64,000 nucleotides of DNA from Sphingobacterium faecale (GCF_016746095.1 NZ_JAERTY010000008.1:124001-188000), one strand, 5' to 3'; positions 54,301 to 63,713 are shown, numbered from the stretch's first letter. Notes: generated by a model not told the origin, from the letters alone. Translations and numbers: made by a program.

Positions 54301-54471
54301 ATATCGCCGTTGGGTAGAGCAGTGATTGGAGGATTGATTTTCTCTACTTTCTCCGTTTTGGTTATACTCCCTCTAGTGTATGGATGGGTGATGAGAAATG
54401 TGAGTATCCTGAGTCCGTCATTGGATCCAGAAGACGAAGAAAGTGTTCACTTTAATCAGTCCGTAAATTAA
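51313..54471 (+). CDS. RND efflux permease
   Basis: A 1052-residue inner-membrane pump of the resistance-nodulation-division type with 12 helices and two large periplasmic loops. Helix 4 has GILVDESTVTIENI, a variant of the AcrB VDDAIVV proton-relay site, and the start LRKPIAIIVMVLGLLFFG is typical. It may export metals or amphiphilic compounds; the two Cys-rich proteins flanking the group favour metals, by inference. Confidence 0.9.
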   Translation: MELIRFALRKPIAIIVMVLGLLFFGIKAAQDVKVDILPEMDLPVVYVAHSFNGYTPQQMEGYFIKMYVNMLLFTNGIKSIESKNTQGLTLMKVVFYEGTNMGEALAQINALSTRSQVFLPPGAPPPFIIRFDSSSQPVGQLVFRSNTKNNNQLQDIANFNARPFLIAIPGLTTAPPFGGSPRTIEINIDPVKLRSHNLSPEQVVEVISRNNITSPSGNVYIGDTNYLTPTNNTVKTVEELGDVPLFKGTVDNVYIRDVATVKDGADIATGYALIDGKRSVYVNIAKASNASTLDVVNTLKESLPMIQRNMPDDVTISYEFDQSVYISNALKSLIIEGVLGALLTGLMVMLFLNDRRGALIVIMTIPISIISGVLFLKLFGHTINIMSLSGLALAIGILVDESTVTIENIHQHFAMGKTRAQAIWDACKEIAFPKLLIMLCILAVFAPAFMMTGIPGALFMPLALAIGFSMVVSFLLSQTFVPIMGNWMMKHNPETCANPSHKDDWFSKFRDRFVNVLTGMMKFRKPIVIISLVSILFTVFALYQITGKDVLPTVNSRQFQVRIKAAEGTRIEVTEAKVKGFLDHLGNVVGKDNVAISSVFIGQHPSTFAVSPIYLYNAGPHEALMQVALKEFKGNSDELKDKLRAYYKEKMPDLHISFEPIELTEKILSQGANNPIEIRVSGMMKKMNRIYANKLLAKLKELEYMRDQQVPQSMDYPALQINIDRTRAAQLGLDAQDIAKSLVAATASTRYTNKNFWVGGMMGIAYDVQVQTPQHILNSKEELANLPLSKNAERPILSDVATITPTKELGESYNLGTMGYTTVTANIHKTDLERASKDVEAAIASLGELPKGVNINIAGLAPVLDETMKSLATGLLIAVVVIFLMLSATFQSFRASLVILTTVPFVMVGSLVLLNLSGSTLNLQSYMGLIMSVGVSIANGVLLISNAESVRKQGVDAMAAGLEAAKLRIRPIIMTTLAMAAGMLPIAIGFGEGADQISPLGRAVIGGLIFSTFSVLVILPLVYGWVMRNVSILSPSLDPEDEESVHFNQSVN

Positions 54472-54548
54472 TAAAGTAATTATTCGTTTGGATCTGTGAA
54501 GTCCCAACGAATGTTCATTATGTTTTTAAAAAATCAAATTATACAGGT

Positions 54549-55676
54549 ATGAAGTTATTAGTATATACAGCTATTGCATCAATTTTTGTTTTTACAGCAT
54601 GCAATAGCGAGAAGGCAGAAGTAAAAGAAGAAAAAAAGACCGAAAGCAAGGGCATGGGCGGTATGGGTATGATGATGAATCCGTTTGAGACGGTAGTGGT
54701 GGCGAAGAGTAATCCCTTGGTGAAACTGCAGCTAGCGGGAGAGTTGATGCCTGATCAATATACTGAATTGTTTGCTAAGGTGAACAGTTATGTGAAAAGT
54801 ATCCGAGTGGATATTGGAGACAAGGTCTCGCAAGGTCAGGTTCTGATGGTATTGGAAGCGCCGGAGATTCAGTCGCAAGTGGCTAGTGCTAAAGCAAAGT
54901 ATGAGGCCCAAAATGCGATTTACCTTTCTACGAAGTCGACCTACGATCGTATGTTGAATGCCGATAAAACGGAGGGGGCAATAGCAAAGGATGCTATCGA
55001 TCAGATTACAGCACGCAAGCTGTCGGATGAAGCGCAATTGAATGCGGCTAAATCTGCCTACGAAGAGATAAGAGATATTGATAACTATCTTGTAATCCGT
55101 TCCCCATTTGCAGGTAGTATTACCGATCGGAATGTTGATTTGGGCGCCTATGTGGGACCAATGGGAAAAACACCATTATTGGTGGTTCAGGATAATAGGA
55201 AGCTGCGTCTTAATCTTTCTATTCCGGAAGCAAGTACGCCGTATATCAAACAGGGAGATACAATTCGATTCCATGTAAGGTCGCAACCTCAAACTACACA
55301 TGTGGCATTGGTCACGCGTAAGTCTGGTAGTCTGGATGCTAAGTTTCGAGCAGAAAAGATCGAAGCGGATTTTGCGAATGGCGGTAATGTCCTTAAGCCA
55401 TTTATGGTGGCTGAGACGGTTATTCCTTTACAGAATACGGTAGCTACATTCTTTGTGCCTAAAATGGCTGTTGTAGAAAGTGGTATGGGAGTTTATGTGA
55501 TCCGTGTTGAAAATGGAAAAACAAAGAATGTGCCTGTCAGTAAAGGACGTATGATGCCGGATAAAGTAGAAGTATTTGGTGAACTGAATGAGGGAGATGT
55601 TATCCTTAAGATGGGTACAGAAGAAATCTTGGAGGGGACGGAGATTCCTGCCAAAACGGAAATGAAGAAATCATAA
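54549..55676 (+). CDS. RND periplasmic adaptor lipoprotein, Met-rich N-terminus
   Basis: A 375-residue membrane fusion protein with lipobox FTAC (Cys18), then a Met/Gly segment GMGGMGMMMNPFE about 20 residues into the mature protein. The lipoyl/barrel-sandwich region (YVKSIRVDIGDKVSQGQVLM), a helical hairpin and the C-terminal barrel domains follow in normal order. The Met-rich run could hold soft metal ions. It completes the tripartite pump. Confidence 0.88.
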   Translation: MKLLVYTAIASIFVFTACNSEKAEVKEEKKTESKGMGGMGMMMNPFETVVVAKSNPLVKLQLAGELMPDQYTELFAKVNSYVKSIRVDIGDKVSQGQVLMVLEAPEIQSQVASAKAKYEAQNAIYLSTKSTYDRMLNADKTEGAIAKDAIDQITARKLSDEAQLNAAKSAYEEIRDIDNYLVIRSPFAGSITDRNVDLGAYVGPMGKTPLLVVQDNRKLRLNLSIPEASTPYIKQGDTIRFHVRSQPQTTHVALVTRKSGSLDAKFRAEKIEADFANGGNVLKPFMVAETVIPLQNTVATFFVPKMAVVESGMGVYVIRVENGKTKNVPVSKGRMMPDKVEVFGELNEGDVILKMGTEEILEGTEIPAKTEMKKS

Positions 55677-55703
55677 TAGTAAGAAGTTTTTAAACTGTTT
55701 TAT

Positions 55704-56129
55704 ATGTACAGATTGTTTAAAACATGGGGTATCGCAACAATAGTTGCGGTATCCCTGATAGCCTGCAACAATACTGAAAAAAAAGTGCAGGATTCGGTGG
55801 TAACATCGGAGGAAGGAAATAAAATAAATATAAGTAAGAATCCCCTGAAAGGGAAGCAGGTACCTCAGAATCTGGTGTGCATGGTGAATGATGCTTATAT
55901 GGGGAAAGAACAAATTCTAGTCGAGCATGAAGGGAAAAAGTACTATGGATGCTGTAATATGTGCAAGGAAAAGATTCCTAAGGATGAGAAGTCCCGTATT
56001 GCGACGGATCCTTACTCTTTAGAGAAAGTGGATAAAGCGAATGCATTTATCGTTGTGGTCGGGGATAATGGAGAGGTTGCCTATTTTCAGAAGGAAGAAA
56101 ATTATCACAAGTTTATCAGTGAAAGTTAG
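55704..56129 (+). CDS. Cys-rich TRASH/YHS-like lipoprotein
   Basis: A 141-residue lipoprotein (lipobox LIAC, Cys21). The segment VCMVNDAYMGKEQILVEHEG and then YYGCCNMCKEKIP match the TRASH/YHS type of metal-binding knuckle with Cys in spaced pairs. It lies 27 bases after the adaptor gene and is the last gene of the efflux group. A metal sensing or shuttling role is inferred from context and motif. Confidence 0.75.
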   Translation: MYRLFKTWGIATIVAVSLIACNNTEKKVQDSVVTSEEGNKINISKNPLKGKQVPQNLVCMVNDAYMGKEQILVEHEGKKYYGCCNMCKEKIPKDEKSRIATDPYSLEKVDKANAFIVVVGDNGEVAYFQKEENYHKFISES

Positions 56130-56166
56130 CATGTAAGTTTTTTAGTTGTTTATAGTTTTTTTATTT

Positions 56167-56288
56167 AGATGCCTTTTTAATCGCCTATGGCGAGATTAAG
56201 ACCTTTGAAGTTTTACACCGTTCCGCGCTTTCAATCTCTAGGTAGTTTGTCAAAGCCTATCTTCCGGGTTTTAATTTTAAAGGCATCT
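56167..56288. repeat. 122-base element bounded by inverted repeats
   Basis: AGATGCCTTT (56167-56176) and AAAGGCATCT (56279-56288) are perfect inverted repeats, with further matching bases outside. Inside is a hairpin TCGCC-TAT-GGCGA with TTAA/TTAA flanks. The gap 56130-56430 holds no gene; this may be a structured RNA leader of the S9 gene or a small mobile element. Confidence 0.45.
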
Positions 56289-56430
56289 TAATGACCTAGA
56301 TTTTAAGAGTGGTGTTGATGCTCGTTAACATTACTCTTCGGATATTTTCTTATCTTGCACTTTATACTCCTATCACCGAAGATAGGGTAAATTGTTTTTG
56401 ATAGTTGACGAATGATAATGAATTAATTGT

Positions 56431-58536
56431 ATGTATATGAATAAGTTGTCTGTATTGGGTGCAGCTCTGCTGATTAGCGTGACTACTGTCGCGCAGAGAA
56501 AGCCGGAAGTTAAAATTGATAAATCGTTAATCACAACAAAAGTGCAAGAATCGCTTGGAAAGAAAAACATGACGGCCATGGATCTTTGGGAACTGGGCCG
56601 TGTGTCAGCAGAAGGATTGAGCCCTGATGGAAAGACCTTATTATATGGCGTGTCGTATTATTCGTTGAATGATAATAAATCGGAGAAGGATCTGTATGCG
56701 CTGTCTTTGGCTGACAAATCGGTGAAGCAGTTTACTGCGGAAGCAGGAGGTGAATCTGTTTTGAAGATCGAGGCCAATGGTGATGTCATCTATAGTTTTA
56801 AAGGACAGTTGTGGCGCAAGAATCTACATGGCGGCGCTGCGGTTCAGTTGACCGATGTAGAGGGCGGATTGGAGAATGTTAAGTTTTCTCCCGATGGTAA
56901 ACATATCCTTTTTAGCAAAGCGGTATTGTTGAAGAATTATCACAGTGTGGATAAATACAAGGATCTTCCTAAATCGAATATCTATATCTATGATGATTTG
57001 GACTATCGACATTGGGACAGCTTTAATGATGGACGTTTTAACCATCCGTTTATAGCGAGCTATACGGACGGAAAGATTGGCGAAGCGCTGGATATTTTGA
57101 AGGATGAGCCTTATTATAGTCCTACGGCACCTTTTGGTGGAGCAGAGGATTTTACCTGGAGTCCCGATGGGAAGTCGGTACTGTACGTATGTAAAAAGAA
57201 GTTCGGAAAGGATTATGCCACAAGTACCAATACGGATATTTATGAATATGAGATAGCGACAGGCAAAACGAAGAACCTTTCGGAGGGGATGCTGGGCTAT
57301 GATACGAATCCTGTTTTCAGCCCTGATGGAAAACGCCTATCGTGGATGAGTATGAAAACTGACGGGTATGAGGCAGATAAGAATGATATTATTCTTGTCG
57401 ATCCATCTACCTCGCAAAAGGTAAACCTGACGGCTCATTGGGATGGGACGGTAAATTCATTCGCTTGGAGTAAAGACAATAAGAAGATTTATTTTGTCGC
57501 TCCGACACGAGGTACGGTTCAGCTTTTTGCGATTCATGTTCCGGTAAATCTTAACGTACGTTCACTGCCTGTTATCGAACAGATCAGTGAAGGTCAATTT
57601 GATATTACGGGTATTGTGGGTGAGTTGAAGGATGGCTTGGTGGTGACTTCTACAAAGATGACACAGGCGACAGAGATTTATCACTATGCTTTTAAATCGA
57701 AAAAGCTTGCCCCGTTGACCACTGTCAATGATGCTCATTATGCGCGATTGAATGAGACAAAAGTCGAAGGTCGGTTTACCAAGGCTTCGGATGGTGAAGA
57801 TTTATTCTCATGGGTAATCTATCCACCTAACTTTGATCCGACGAAGAAATATCCAACCTTATTATTCTGTCAGGGGGGGCCACAATCGGCCACTACGCAG
57901 GGGTATTCGTTTCGTTGGAGTTTTCAGTTGATGGCGTCGCAAGGTTATATCGTTATCCTGCCGAATAGACGAGGTATGCCAGGATGGGGCGTGAAGTGGA
58001 ACGAGGATATCTCCAAGGATTGGGGGGGACAAGCTATTCGAGATTATCTTTCTGCGATCGACGATTTTTCTAAAGAAAGCTATGTCGATAAGTCTCGTAT
58101 TGGGGCTATAGGCGCTAGTTACGGTGGCTACTCGGTATTTATGCTGGCCGGCGTTCATGAGGGGCGTTTCAAGTCATTAATCTCCCACTGTGGTCTGTTT
58201 GATATGACCTCTTGGTATGGTACGACTGAGGAATTGTTTTTCGCGAATCATGACCTAGGGGGAGCGTACTGGGACAAGAAAAATGAGAAGACTTATACGG
58301 ATTTTAACCCTATCAAGCATGTAGACAAATGGAATACGCCTATCTTGATATTCCAAGGAGGCAAGGATTATCGAGTGCCTATTGGACAAGGACTAGAGGC
58401 TTTCCAGGCGGCACAACTTAAAGGTGTGAAAAGTCGATTGGTGTATATGCCGGACGAAAATCACTGGGTGCTATCGGGACATAATGCGCAGGTATGGCAA
58501 CGGGAGTTTTTTGATTGGCTAAAAGAAACACTCTAA
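56431..58536 (+). CDS. S9 family peptidase (acylaminoacyl/DPP-type)
   Basis: A 701-residue exported peptidase. After a signal peptide (1-22) a propeller with LSPDGKTLLYG, FSPDGKHIL, WSPDGKSVL and FSPDGKRLS repeats leads to the hydrolase domain: Ser in GASYGGYSVFM, Asp in FQGGKDYRVPIG, His in DENHWVL. It is likely a periplasmic aminopeptidase-type enzyme. A start at the second Met (56437) is possible. A strong terminator is shared with the next convergent gene. Confidence 0.9.
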   Translation: MYMNKLSVLGAALLISVTTVAQRKPEVKIDKSLITTKVQESLGKKNMTAMDLWELGRVSAEGLSPDGKTLLYGVSYYSLNDNKSEKDLYALSLADKSVKQFTAEAGGESVLKIEANGDVIYSFKGQLWRKNLHGGAAVQLTDVEGGLENVKFSPDGKHILFSKAVLLKNYHSVDKYKDLPKSNIYIYDDLDYRHWDSFNDGRFNHPFIASYTDGKIGEALDILKDEPYYSPTAPFGGAEDFTWSPDGKSVLYVCKKKFGKDYATSTNTDIYEYEIATGKTKNLSEGMLGYDTNPVFSPDGKRLSWMSMKTDGYEADKNDIILVDPSTSQKVNLTAHWDGTVNSFAWSKDNKKIYFVAPTRGTVQLFAIHVPVNLNVRSLPVIEQISEGQFDITGIVGELKDGLVVTSTKMTQATEIYHYAFKSKKLAPLTTVNDAHYARLNETKVEGRFTKASDGEDLFSWVIYPPNFDPTKKYPTLLFCQGGPQSATTQGYSFRWSFQLMASQGYIVILPNRRGMPGWGVKWNEDISKDWGGQAIRDYLSAIDDFSKESYVDKSRIGAIGASYGGYSVFMLAGVHEGRFKSLISHCGLFDMTSWYGTTEELFFANHDLGGAYWDKKNEKTYTDFNPIKHVDKWNTPILIFQGGKDYRVPIGQGLEAFQAAQLKGVKSRLVYMPDENHWVLSGHNAQVWQREFFDWLKETL

Positions 58537-58537
58537 T

Positions 58538-58576
58538 AAAAAAGAACGGGATCCAATTTGGATCCCGTTCTTTTTT
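58538..58576. terminator. Bidirectional intrinsic terminator
   Basis: A perfect stem AAAAAAGAACGGGATCC / GGATCCCGTTCTTTTTT with loop AATTT lies between convergent genes and slightly overlaps the stop codon of the DUF4870 gene. Confidence 0.93.
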
Positions 58577-58916
58577 ATATTGTACTGAACCATTTTTGGA
58601 ATAAATGACCTACAACTGGAAGTTCTTTTTGGCTACCATTGAAGGCCGAGATAAGTCCCATGATCCAAAGAATCAATAACGCTATGCCTACTACCATGCC
58701 TATAATCGCGCCGGCGACAGGGATGTACCGGAATACCCCCGAAACTAGTCCGATAACCAGCAATCCTAGGTTTTGACGAATATGAAACTTCGCGAAGCTG
58801 TTGTTTTTGTCTTTGTTCATGACGAAAGCTACGATTAATCCGATTAATGTGATGTAGGAGATAATCGCTATGCTTTTTCCCTCTTCCACGGTGTTTTTTA
58901 CTGGTGTGTTGTCCAT
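58575..58916 (-). CDS. DUF4870 (Tic20-like) membrane protein
   Basis: A 113-residue protein with three hydrophobic segments and the family pattern NNSFAKFHIRQNLGLLVIG. The DUF4870/Tic20-like family has no defined role in bacteria. The ORF begins 16 codons earlier, but the ATG at 58916 (MDNTPVKN) is the usual type of start for this family. It is upstream of nothing on the same strand and converges with the S9 gene. Confidence 0.75.
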   Translation of the reverse strand: MDNTPVKNTVEEGKSIAIISYITLIGLIVAFVMNKDKNNSFAKFHIRQNLGLLVIGLVSGVFRYIPVAGAIIGMVVGIALLILWIMGLISAFNGSQKELPVVGHLFQKWFSTI

Positions 58917-58997
58917 TGTTGTTAAGTTGAATTTGTTTTGAACAAAGGTAATGACAAAACCCATGCCTATTCGTCCCCGAAAACCGTGATATTTTTT

Positions 58998-59945
58998 TTA
59001 TTTCGTATCCTTCTTCCCAAAGATTGAGATTTTTAGGTATTTTCCAGGATTTGTTTTCAAATCATGAACGAGTTCATTGAGGTTTGCCGAAGCTTTATTC
59101 AGATTGTCATAGAGCTGATCATCATTCAGCAGCAAACCAATGGAACCTTCACCTTTATTTATTTTTCCGGTAATAGCTTGTACATCTTTCATAGCTTTAT
59201 GTGCGTTGTCAACCGTAGCTTTTATCTCGGTTTTGGAGAGGTCGTCTGAAAGATTGTCTAGGTTTGCTAAAATAGAGTTTATTTTCTCGTTGTTGTTTTT
59301 AAAGTTATCGGTAATGGATTCTAGATTTTGCATGATTTTAGCCAAGCGTATGCGCTCGGATCCCATAAGACCTTCTACATCACTGGTGATCTTTTCCATA
59401 TTGGTTAAGGATGCCGATATACTACGTAGGCTCTTTTTAAAATCACGTTGGAATTCGTCATCCAAGGCTGTGTTTACAGCACTCAGTACCGAGTCTAGCT
59501 TGACAACGAGGTTCTCAATTTTTTTCTGTAAAGGCTCTACTTTTTCCATGAGGTTGGCCTGTACATCGGACTGTAAAGGATCTCCGCTTCTAGCCATGGT
59601 GCTGCTATTGCCAATGTCGAAAACAATAACTTTACTACCTAGAATACTTTCGCTGACTATACGGGCGATGGTATTAGAGGGGATATCATAGCTACTTTTA
59701 ATCTTGAATTCAGTCCTGATTTTTCCATTATCCATGAGCGACATTTTGGACACACGTCCGATTTGGTAACCATTGACCATTACAGGCTTAGATGTTGCTA
59801 GACCATCTACATTGTCGTAGTCCGTATAAAACATATTGTCGGTACTGAATACATCATTACCCCGTAAAAAACTATAACCGATAAATAATAAGGCAATTGC
59901 GATTGCCGTTAATGCGCCTACTTTAGTCTCGTTTGATATTTTCAA
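58998..59945 (-). CDS. MlaD/MCE family lipid-transport protein
   Basis: A 315-residue protein with one N-terminal membrane helix and an MCE domain (VDGLATSKPVMVNGYQIGRV at about residues 46-65). The C-terminal half is long helices with LEKITSDVEG- and LDNLSDDLSK-type heptads. MCE proteins form hexamer rings that carry phospholipids between membranes. The matching MlaE and MlaF genes are not in the window. The amidase gene lies 142 bases upstream on the same strand. Confidence 0.85.
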   Translation of the reverse strand: MKISNETKVGALTAIAIALLFIGYSFLRGNDVFSTDNMFYTDYDNVDGLATSKPVMVNGYQIGRVSKMSLMDNGKIRTEFKIKSSYDIPSNTIARIVSESILGSKVIVFDIGNSSTMARSGDPLQSDVQANLMEKVEPLQKKIENLVVKLDSVLSAVNTALDDEFQRDFKKSLRSISASLTNMEKITSDVEGLMGSERIRLAKIMQNLESITDNFKNNNEKINSILANLDNLSDDLSKTEIKATVDNAHKAMKDVQAITGKINKGEGSIGLLLNDDQLYDNLNKASANLNELVHDLKTNPGKYLKISIFGKKDTK

Positions 59946-60087
59946 AATATAATCATTTAAGGGTTTAGTCTATACCTCCATATAAACAGTTTAAACTTAC
60001 ATAAATTCATTTTTATATGCAATACAAGGAATATCGATATAAAAGCGACTTCTGTTTTTTATTAAACAATAAATATGGGGTAAATGT

Positions 60088-60903
60088 TTACTTCTCCGTG
60101 GCAGTTTTATACTTCTTTATAGCTTGAAAGAGATTTTCTACAATTTCGGCCTGCCCTTCGTCTGATAACATGTAGTTTTCTTCTTCCGCATTATTGATGA
60201 AGCCTATTTCCGTGAGTACTGCCGGCATGGAGGCACGAGCGAGAACGGCTAATCCCTGTTCTTTTACGCCACGGTCTACACGCTTTGAGGCGGTATATTC
60301 ATGCTGTATGTAGGAAGCAAATCGAATACTTCTATCGCGATATTGTCTTCGCATCAATTTAAATACGATATAACTGGAAGGGTCTTTAGGGTCGAAGTTG
60401 CCTAAGTCACTATTGTCGTCATCATGTAACAACATATCGGCATTCTCTCGAATAGCTACGTCCTGTTCGGACATGCGATGGAATCCTAATACAAAGGTTT
60501 CCGTTCCAGAAGCCTTTGAAGTACGTTGACTCGTGGAGTTCGCGTGTATGGAAAGGAAAATATCGGCATTGTTTTTATTGGCTATTTCGGAACGGGTCCG
60601 GAAGGGAATGTCTACATCCGTTGTACGTGTCATTATTACGTTGATACCCAGTTTGTTTTCTAACTCTGTTTTTAACTTTTTAGAGACATCCAGTACCAGA
60701 TTTTTTTCTAATGAACGACGGCCTGCTGCTCCTGTGGCTGGTCCTCCATGGCCCGGATCAATTACAATAGTAAACGTCTTTTTATTTTTTGTGACCGGAG
60801 GGTCGTTTGTAATAGCGGCAAATGAAACAGAGGTTACTAGAAAAGAGGATGTGAGTAGTGTAAAGCTTAATTTTTTAACAATATTTAAAAATTTCATCGG
60901 CAT
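60088..60903 (-). CDS. N-acetylmuramoyl-L-alanine amidase
   Basis: A 271-residue exported amidase_3 enzyme that cleaves between MurNAc and the peptide stem of peptidoglycan. It has a signal peptide, then IVIDPGHGGPATGAAG (zinc His), the zinc Glu region near RRSLEKNLVLDV, SIHANST (third ligand) and catalytic Glu in VLTEIGFINN. The start may be the Met at 60897. It is divergent from lptD by 158 bases. Confidence 0.9.
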   Translation of the reverse strand: MPMKFLNIVKKLSFTLLTSSFLVTSVSFAAITNDPPVTKNKKTFTIVIDPGHGGPATGAAGRRSLEKNLVLDVSKKLKTELENKLGINVIMTRTTDVDIPFRTRSEIANKNNADIFLSIHANSTSQRTSKASGTETFVLGFHRMSEQDVAIRENADMLLHDDDNSDLGNFDPKDPSSYIVFKLMRRQYRDRSIRFASYIQHEYTASKRVDRGVKEQGLAVLARASMPAVLTEIGFINNAEEENYMLSDEGQAEIVENLFQAIKKYKTATEK

Positions 60904-61061
60904 TTTTTTTACATTTTTGTCCTAGCTGATTTATAACGAACTGACAAAGATAGTTGTTTAATTGTATATGATAAAAATAAGAACCTTTTATTAATGATTT
61001 TGACTACTTTTGCCAGTAATAGTTTATTTTTACGACTAAAATAATATTTCGTATTTCAACT

Positions 61062-63713
61062 TTGGAAACGCCTACTCGTCTTTTACTCCTATTGGTGTTC
61101 TTATTCTTAGGAACACATACAGTGTTCGCTCAAGTGGAAACTACGAAATCTACCGGTACTACTATACAGGATACGGTATTAACGACCAAGGATACAACAA
61201 TAAATCATCTCAAAGTGGCAAGCGGTAAAGATACCGTGGTTATGAAAGGAGAAAGTGGTCTGGAGACTGTCGTTACTATTGTGGCCAATGACTCTTCTTG
61301 GAATGAGGTCAGCAAAAATATTATTCATTTGTATAAAGGGGCAAAAGTAAAATATCAAGAATTTGAGCTTGCTGCTGACTATATCCGTTTGGATCGCAAT
61401 ACGAACATACTTTTTGCTAGTGGGGTCATAGATCATAACGACAAGTATGTAGGGCGTCCAGTAGTATTGTTTCCCAATGATACGCCTAAGGCTGTGGATT
61501 CGCTGCGTTATAATTATAAGACACAAGAGGGAAAGACTTTCGGGATTATGACGGAGGTCGATGGCGGTTTTATTCAGGCTCGGGTATTACGGAAAAACCT
61601 CTATGATGAGATGTCTATTTTTAAAGGCTTGTATAGTACCTGTGATCTTCCTGAACCGCATACCCACTTCGGTATACATATCACCAAAGGGTTGGTCACT
61701 GATAAGCAGATTATAGCCGGGCCTTCGTATTTAGTGGTGCAAAATATTCCCCTCAAGTTTATAGCATTGCCTTTCGGGTTTTTTCCTAAGCAGGATAAAA
61801 AATCTTCAGGGTTTTTATTCCCTTCTTTTGGGGATGATGTCGCTAGAGGTTTTGGTCTGCGCGATTTGGGGTGGTACCTTACGTTTAATGATTATTGGGA
61901 TTCGGAACTTCGAGGAAGTTTTTACTCCAAAGGTTCATGGGACGCTTCAGTACGTACTAATTATTTGGTAAATTATAAATATAGTGGTGGCTTTAATATT
62001 CGCTTTGCATCCACTAAGGTGGGTACAGAGGGTGCTAGCAACTACGGTAGTAATAAGGACTTTAACGTCACGTGGAACCATACACAGCGTCAAGAGGCAA
62101 ATCCAGGGACTTCTTTTTCGGCCTCGGTCAATTTTGGTACGTCTTCTTATTTCCAGAATACAGGTGCAAATAGTACTTATGATTATGATCAGCTGACCCG
62201 AAATAATATGTCATCGTCGATAAGTTACGGAAAGGTCTTTGCAGATGGAAAAGTCAACTTTACGTCTAGTTTGAGTCACCGACAGGATATGGCTTCAGGT
62301 AAGGTTGATTTGGAATTGCCTACCTTCGCCTTAAATGTTTCGACATTTAATCCGTTTGACTCAAAGGATCGCGTCGGTGAGCAGAAATGGTACCAACGGA
62401 TTACCGTAGGGTATAGTTTGCAAGGGAGAAACTCGATTTCTACGGGCGACTCAGTGCTTTTCAAAAAGGAGGCCCTAAAGCAGTTTACGAACGGGTTCCA
62501 GCATAATATACCGGTAAGCTTGAGCTTGAACGCATTCAAATATTTCCAGTTTAATACGTCGATGAACTATACGGAACGTTGGTATCTACAAACTATCCGA
62601 AAGGGATTGGATAATGAAATAAACGGTTATATTGATGTTCGGGATACGGTGTCTGGCTTTAGAAGGGCGTATGACTATTCGTTTTCGAGTGGACTATCGA
62701 CTAAAGTATATGGTATGATGCATCCCAAGATAGGGAAGATAGAGGCTGTCCGGCACGTGGTCACACCTTCTGTTAATTTTAACTATAGACCCGATTTCTC
62801 TGATCCGAAATTCGGCTTCTATAAATCTTTTATAGATGAAAATGGTCGCTTGTCAGAATATTCGATCTTCGATGGAGCCATTTTTGGAGGACCTTCTTCT
62901 GGGCGTTCGATGGGGATTGGTTTTTCAGTAGATAATAATATTGAGGCTAAAATTAGAACGGAGAATGATAGTACCGGAAAGGGTACTAAAAAAATCCCTA
63001 TTCTACAGGGGTTAACTTTTAGTGGGAACTATAATTTTGCTGCCGATTCGCTCAAACTTTCCACGATCAGTTTTTCGGGGAGGACTACGCTTTTTAAGGA
63101 AAAAATCAATTTGAACTTCAATGGTTCATTGGATCCCTATGAGCTCGATTATAGAGGACAACGTATCGATCGGTTCACCATCGAAAATGGTAAACTAGCC
63201 CGGTTAACGAATTTTGGGCTTTCCTTTGACTATAGTTTTAATCCTGATGCGTCAAAGAGTCGTAATGGAAATATTGACTCGATGCGTAACAGTATGCCGA
63301 ATATGACAAAAGAACAATCGGAAGCTCTGTCACGTATAAGTAGAGATCCTAATGCTTTTGTTGATTTTAATATCCCTTGGAATCTGGCTGGATCATTTAG
63401 TTTTCAGCATTTCAAGCGCTTTGATCAAGAGATAAGAAAAGAACGTAGTGACTATTCAGCGACACTCAGTCTACATGGTGATGTAAATGTAACTCCGAAA
63501 TGGAAGATACAGTTTAACTCGGGCTATGACTTTAAGCAGAAGGAGGTTTCTATGACACGTTTCTCCATCTATCGGGATCTGCACTGTTGGGATATGTCTG
63601 TGGGCTGGGTTCCGTTTGGACGTTATCAGAGTTATAATATTACGATCAGAGCAAAGGCTTCTGTCTTGCAGGATTTGAAGCTGACAAAGCGCAATAGCCA
63701 TTATACTTATTAA
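61062..63713 (+). CDS. lptD: LPS-assembly protein LptD (Bacteroidetes type)
   Basis: An 883-residue protein. The signal peptide (LLLLLVFLFLGTHTVFAQ) is followed by an OstA-like N-terminal domain (VKYQEFELAADYIRLDRNTN) and a long C-terminal barrel rich in aromatic strands. It inserts lipopolysaccharide in the outer membrane. The only start that keeps the signal peptide is TTG at 61062, since a stop lies 21 bases upstream in frame and the next Met is beyond the signal sequence. TACTTTTG at 61005-61012 fits a -7 element. Confidence 0.8.
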   Translation: METPTRLLLLLVFLFLGTHTVFAQVETTKSTGTTIQDTVLTTKDTTINHLKVASGKDTVVMKGESGLETVVTIVANDSSWNEVSKNIIHLYKGAKVKYQEFELAADYIRLDRNTNILFASGVIDHNDKYVGRPVVLFPNDTPKAVDSLRYNYKTQEGKTFGIMTEVDGGFIQARVLRKNLYDEMSIFKGLYSTCDLPEPHTHFGIHITKGLVTDKQIIAGPSYLVVQNIPLKFIALPFGFFPKQDKKSSGFLFPSFGDDVARGFGLRDLGWYLTFNDYWDSELRGSFYSKGSWDASVRTNYLVNYKYSGGFNIRFASTKVGTEGASNYGSNKDFNVTWNHTQRQEANPGTSFSASVNFGTSSYFQNTGANSTYDYDQLTRNNMSSSISYGKVFADGKVNFTSSLSHRQDMASGKVDLELPTFALNVSTFNPFDSKDRVGEQKWYQRITVGYSLQGRNSISTGDSVLFKKEALKQFTNGFQHNIPVSLSLNAFKYFQFNTSMNYTERWYLQTIRKGLDNEINGYIDVRDTVSGFRRAYDYSFSSGLSTKVYGMMHPKIGKIEAVRHVVTPSVNFNYRPDFSDPKFGFYKSFIDENGRLSEYSIFDGAIFGGPSSGRSMGIGFSVDNNIEAKIRTENDSTGKGTKKIPILQGLTFSGNYNFAADSLKLSTISFSGRTTLFKEKINLNFNGSLDPYELDYRGQRIDRFTIENGKLARLTNFGLSFDYSFNPDASKSRNGNIDSMRNSMPNMTKEQSEALSRISRDPNAFVDFNIPWNLAGSFSFQHFKRFDQEIRKERSDYSATLSLHGDVNVTPKWKIQFNSGYDFKQKEVSMTRFSIYRDLHCWDMSVGWVPFGRYQSYNITIRAKASVLQDLKLTKRNSHYTY

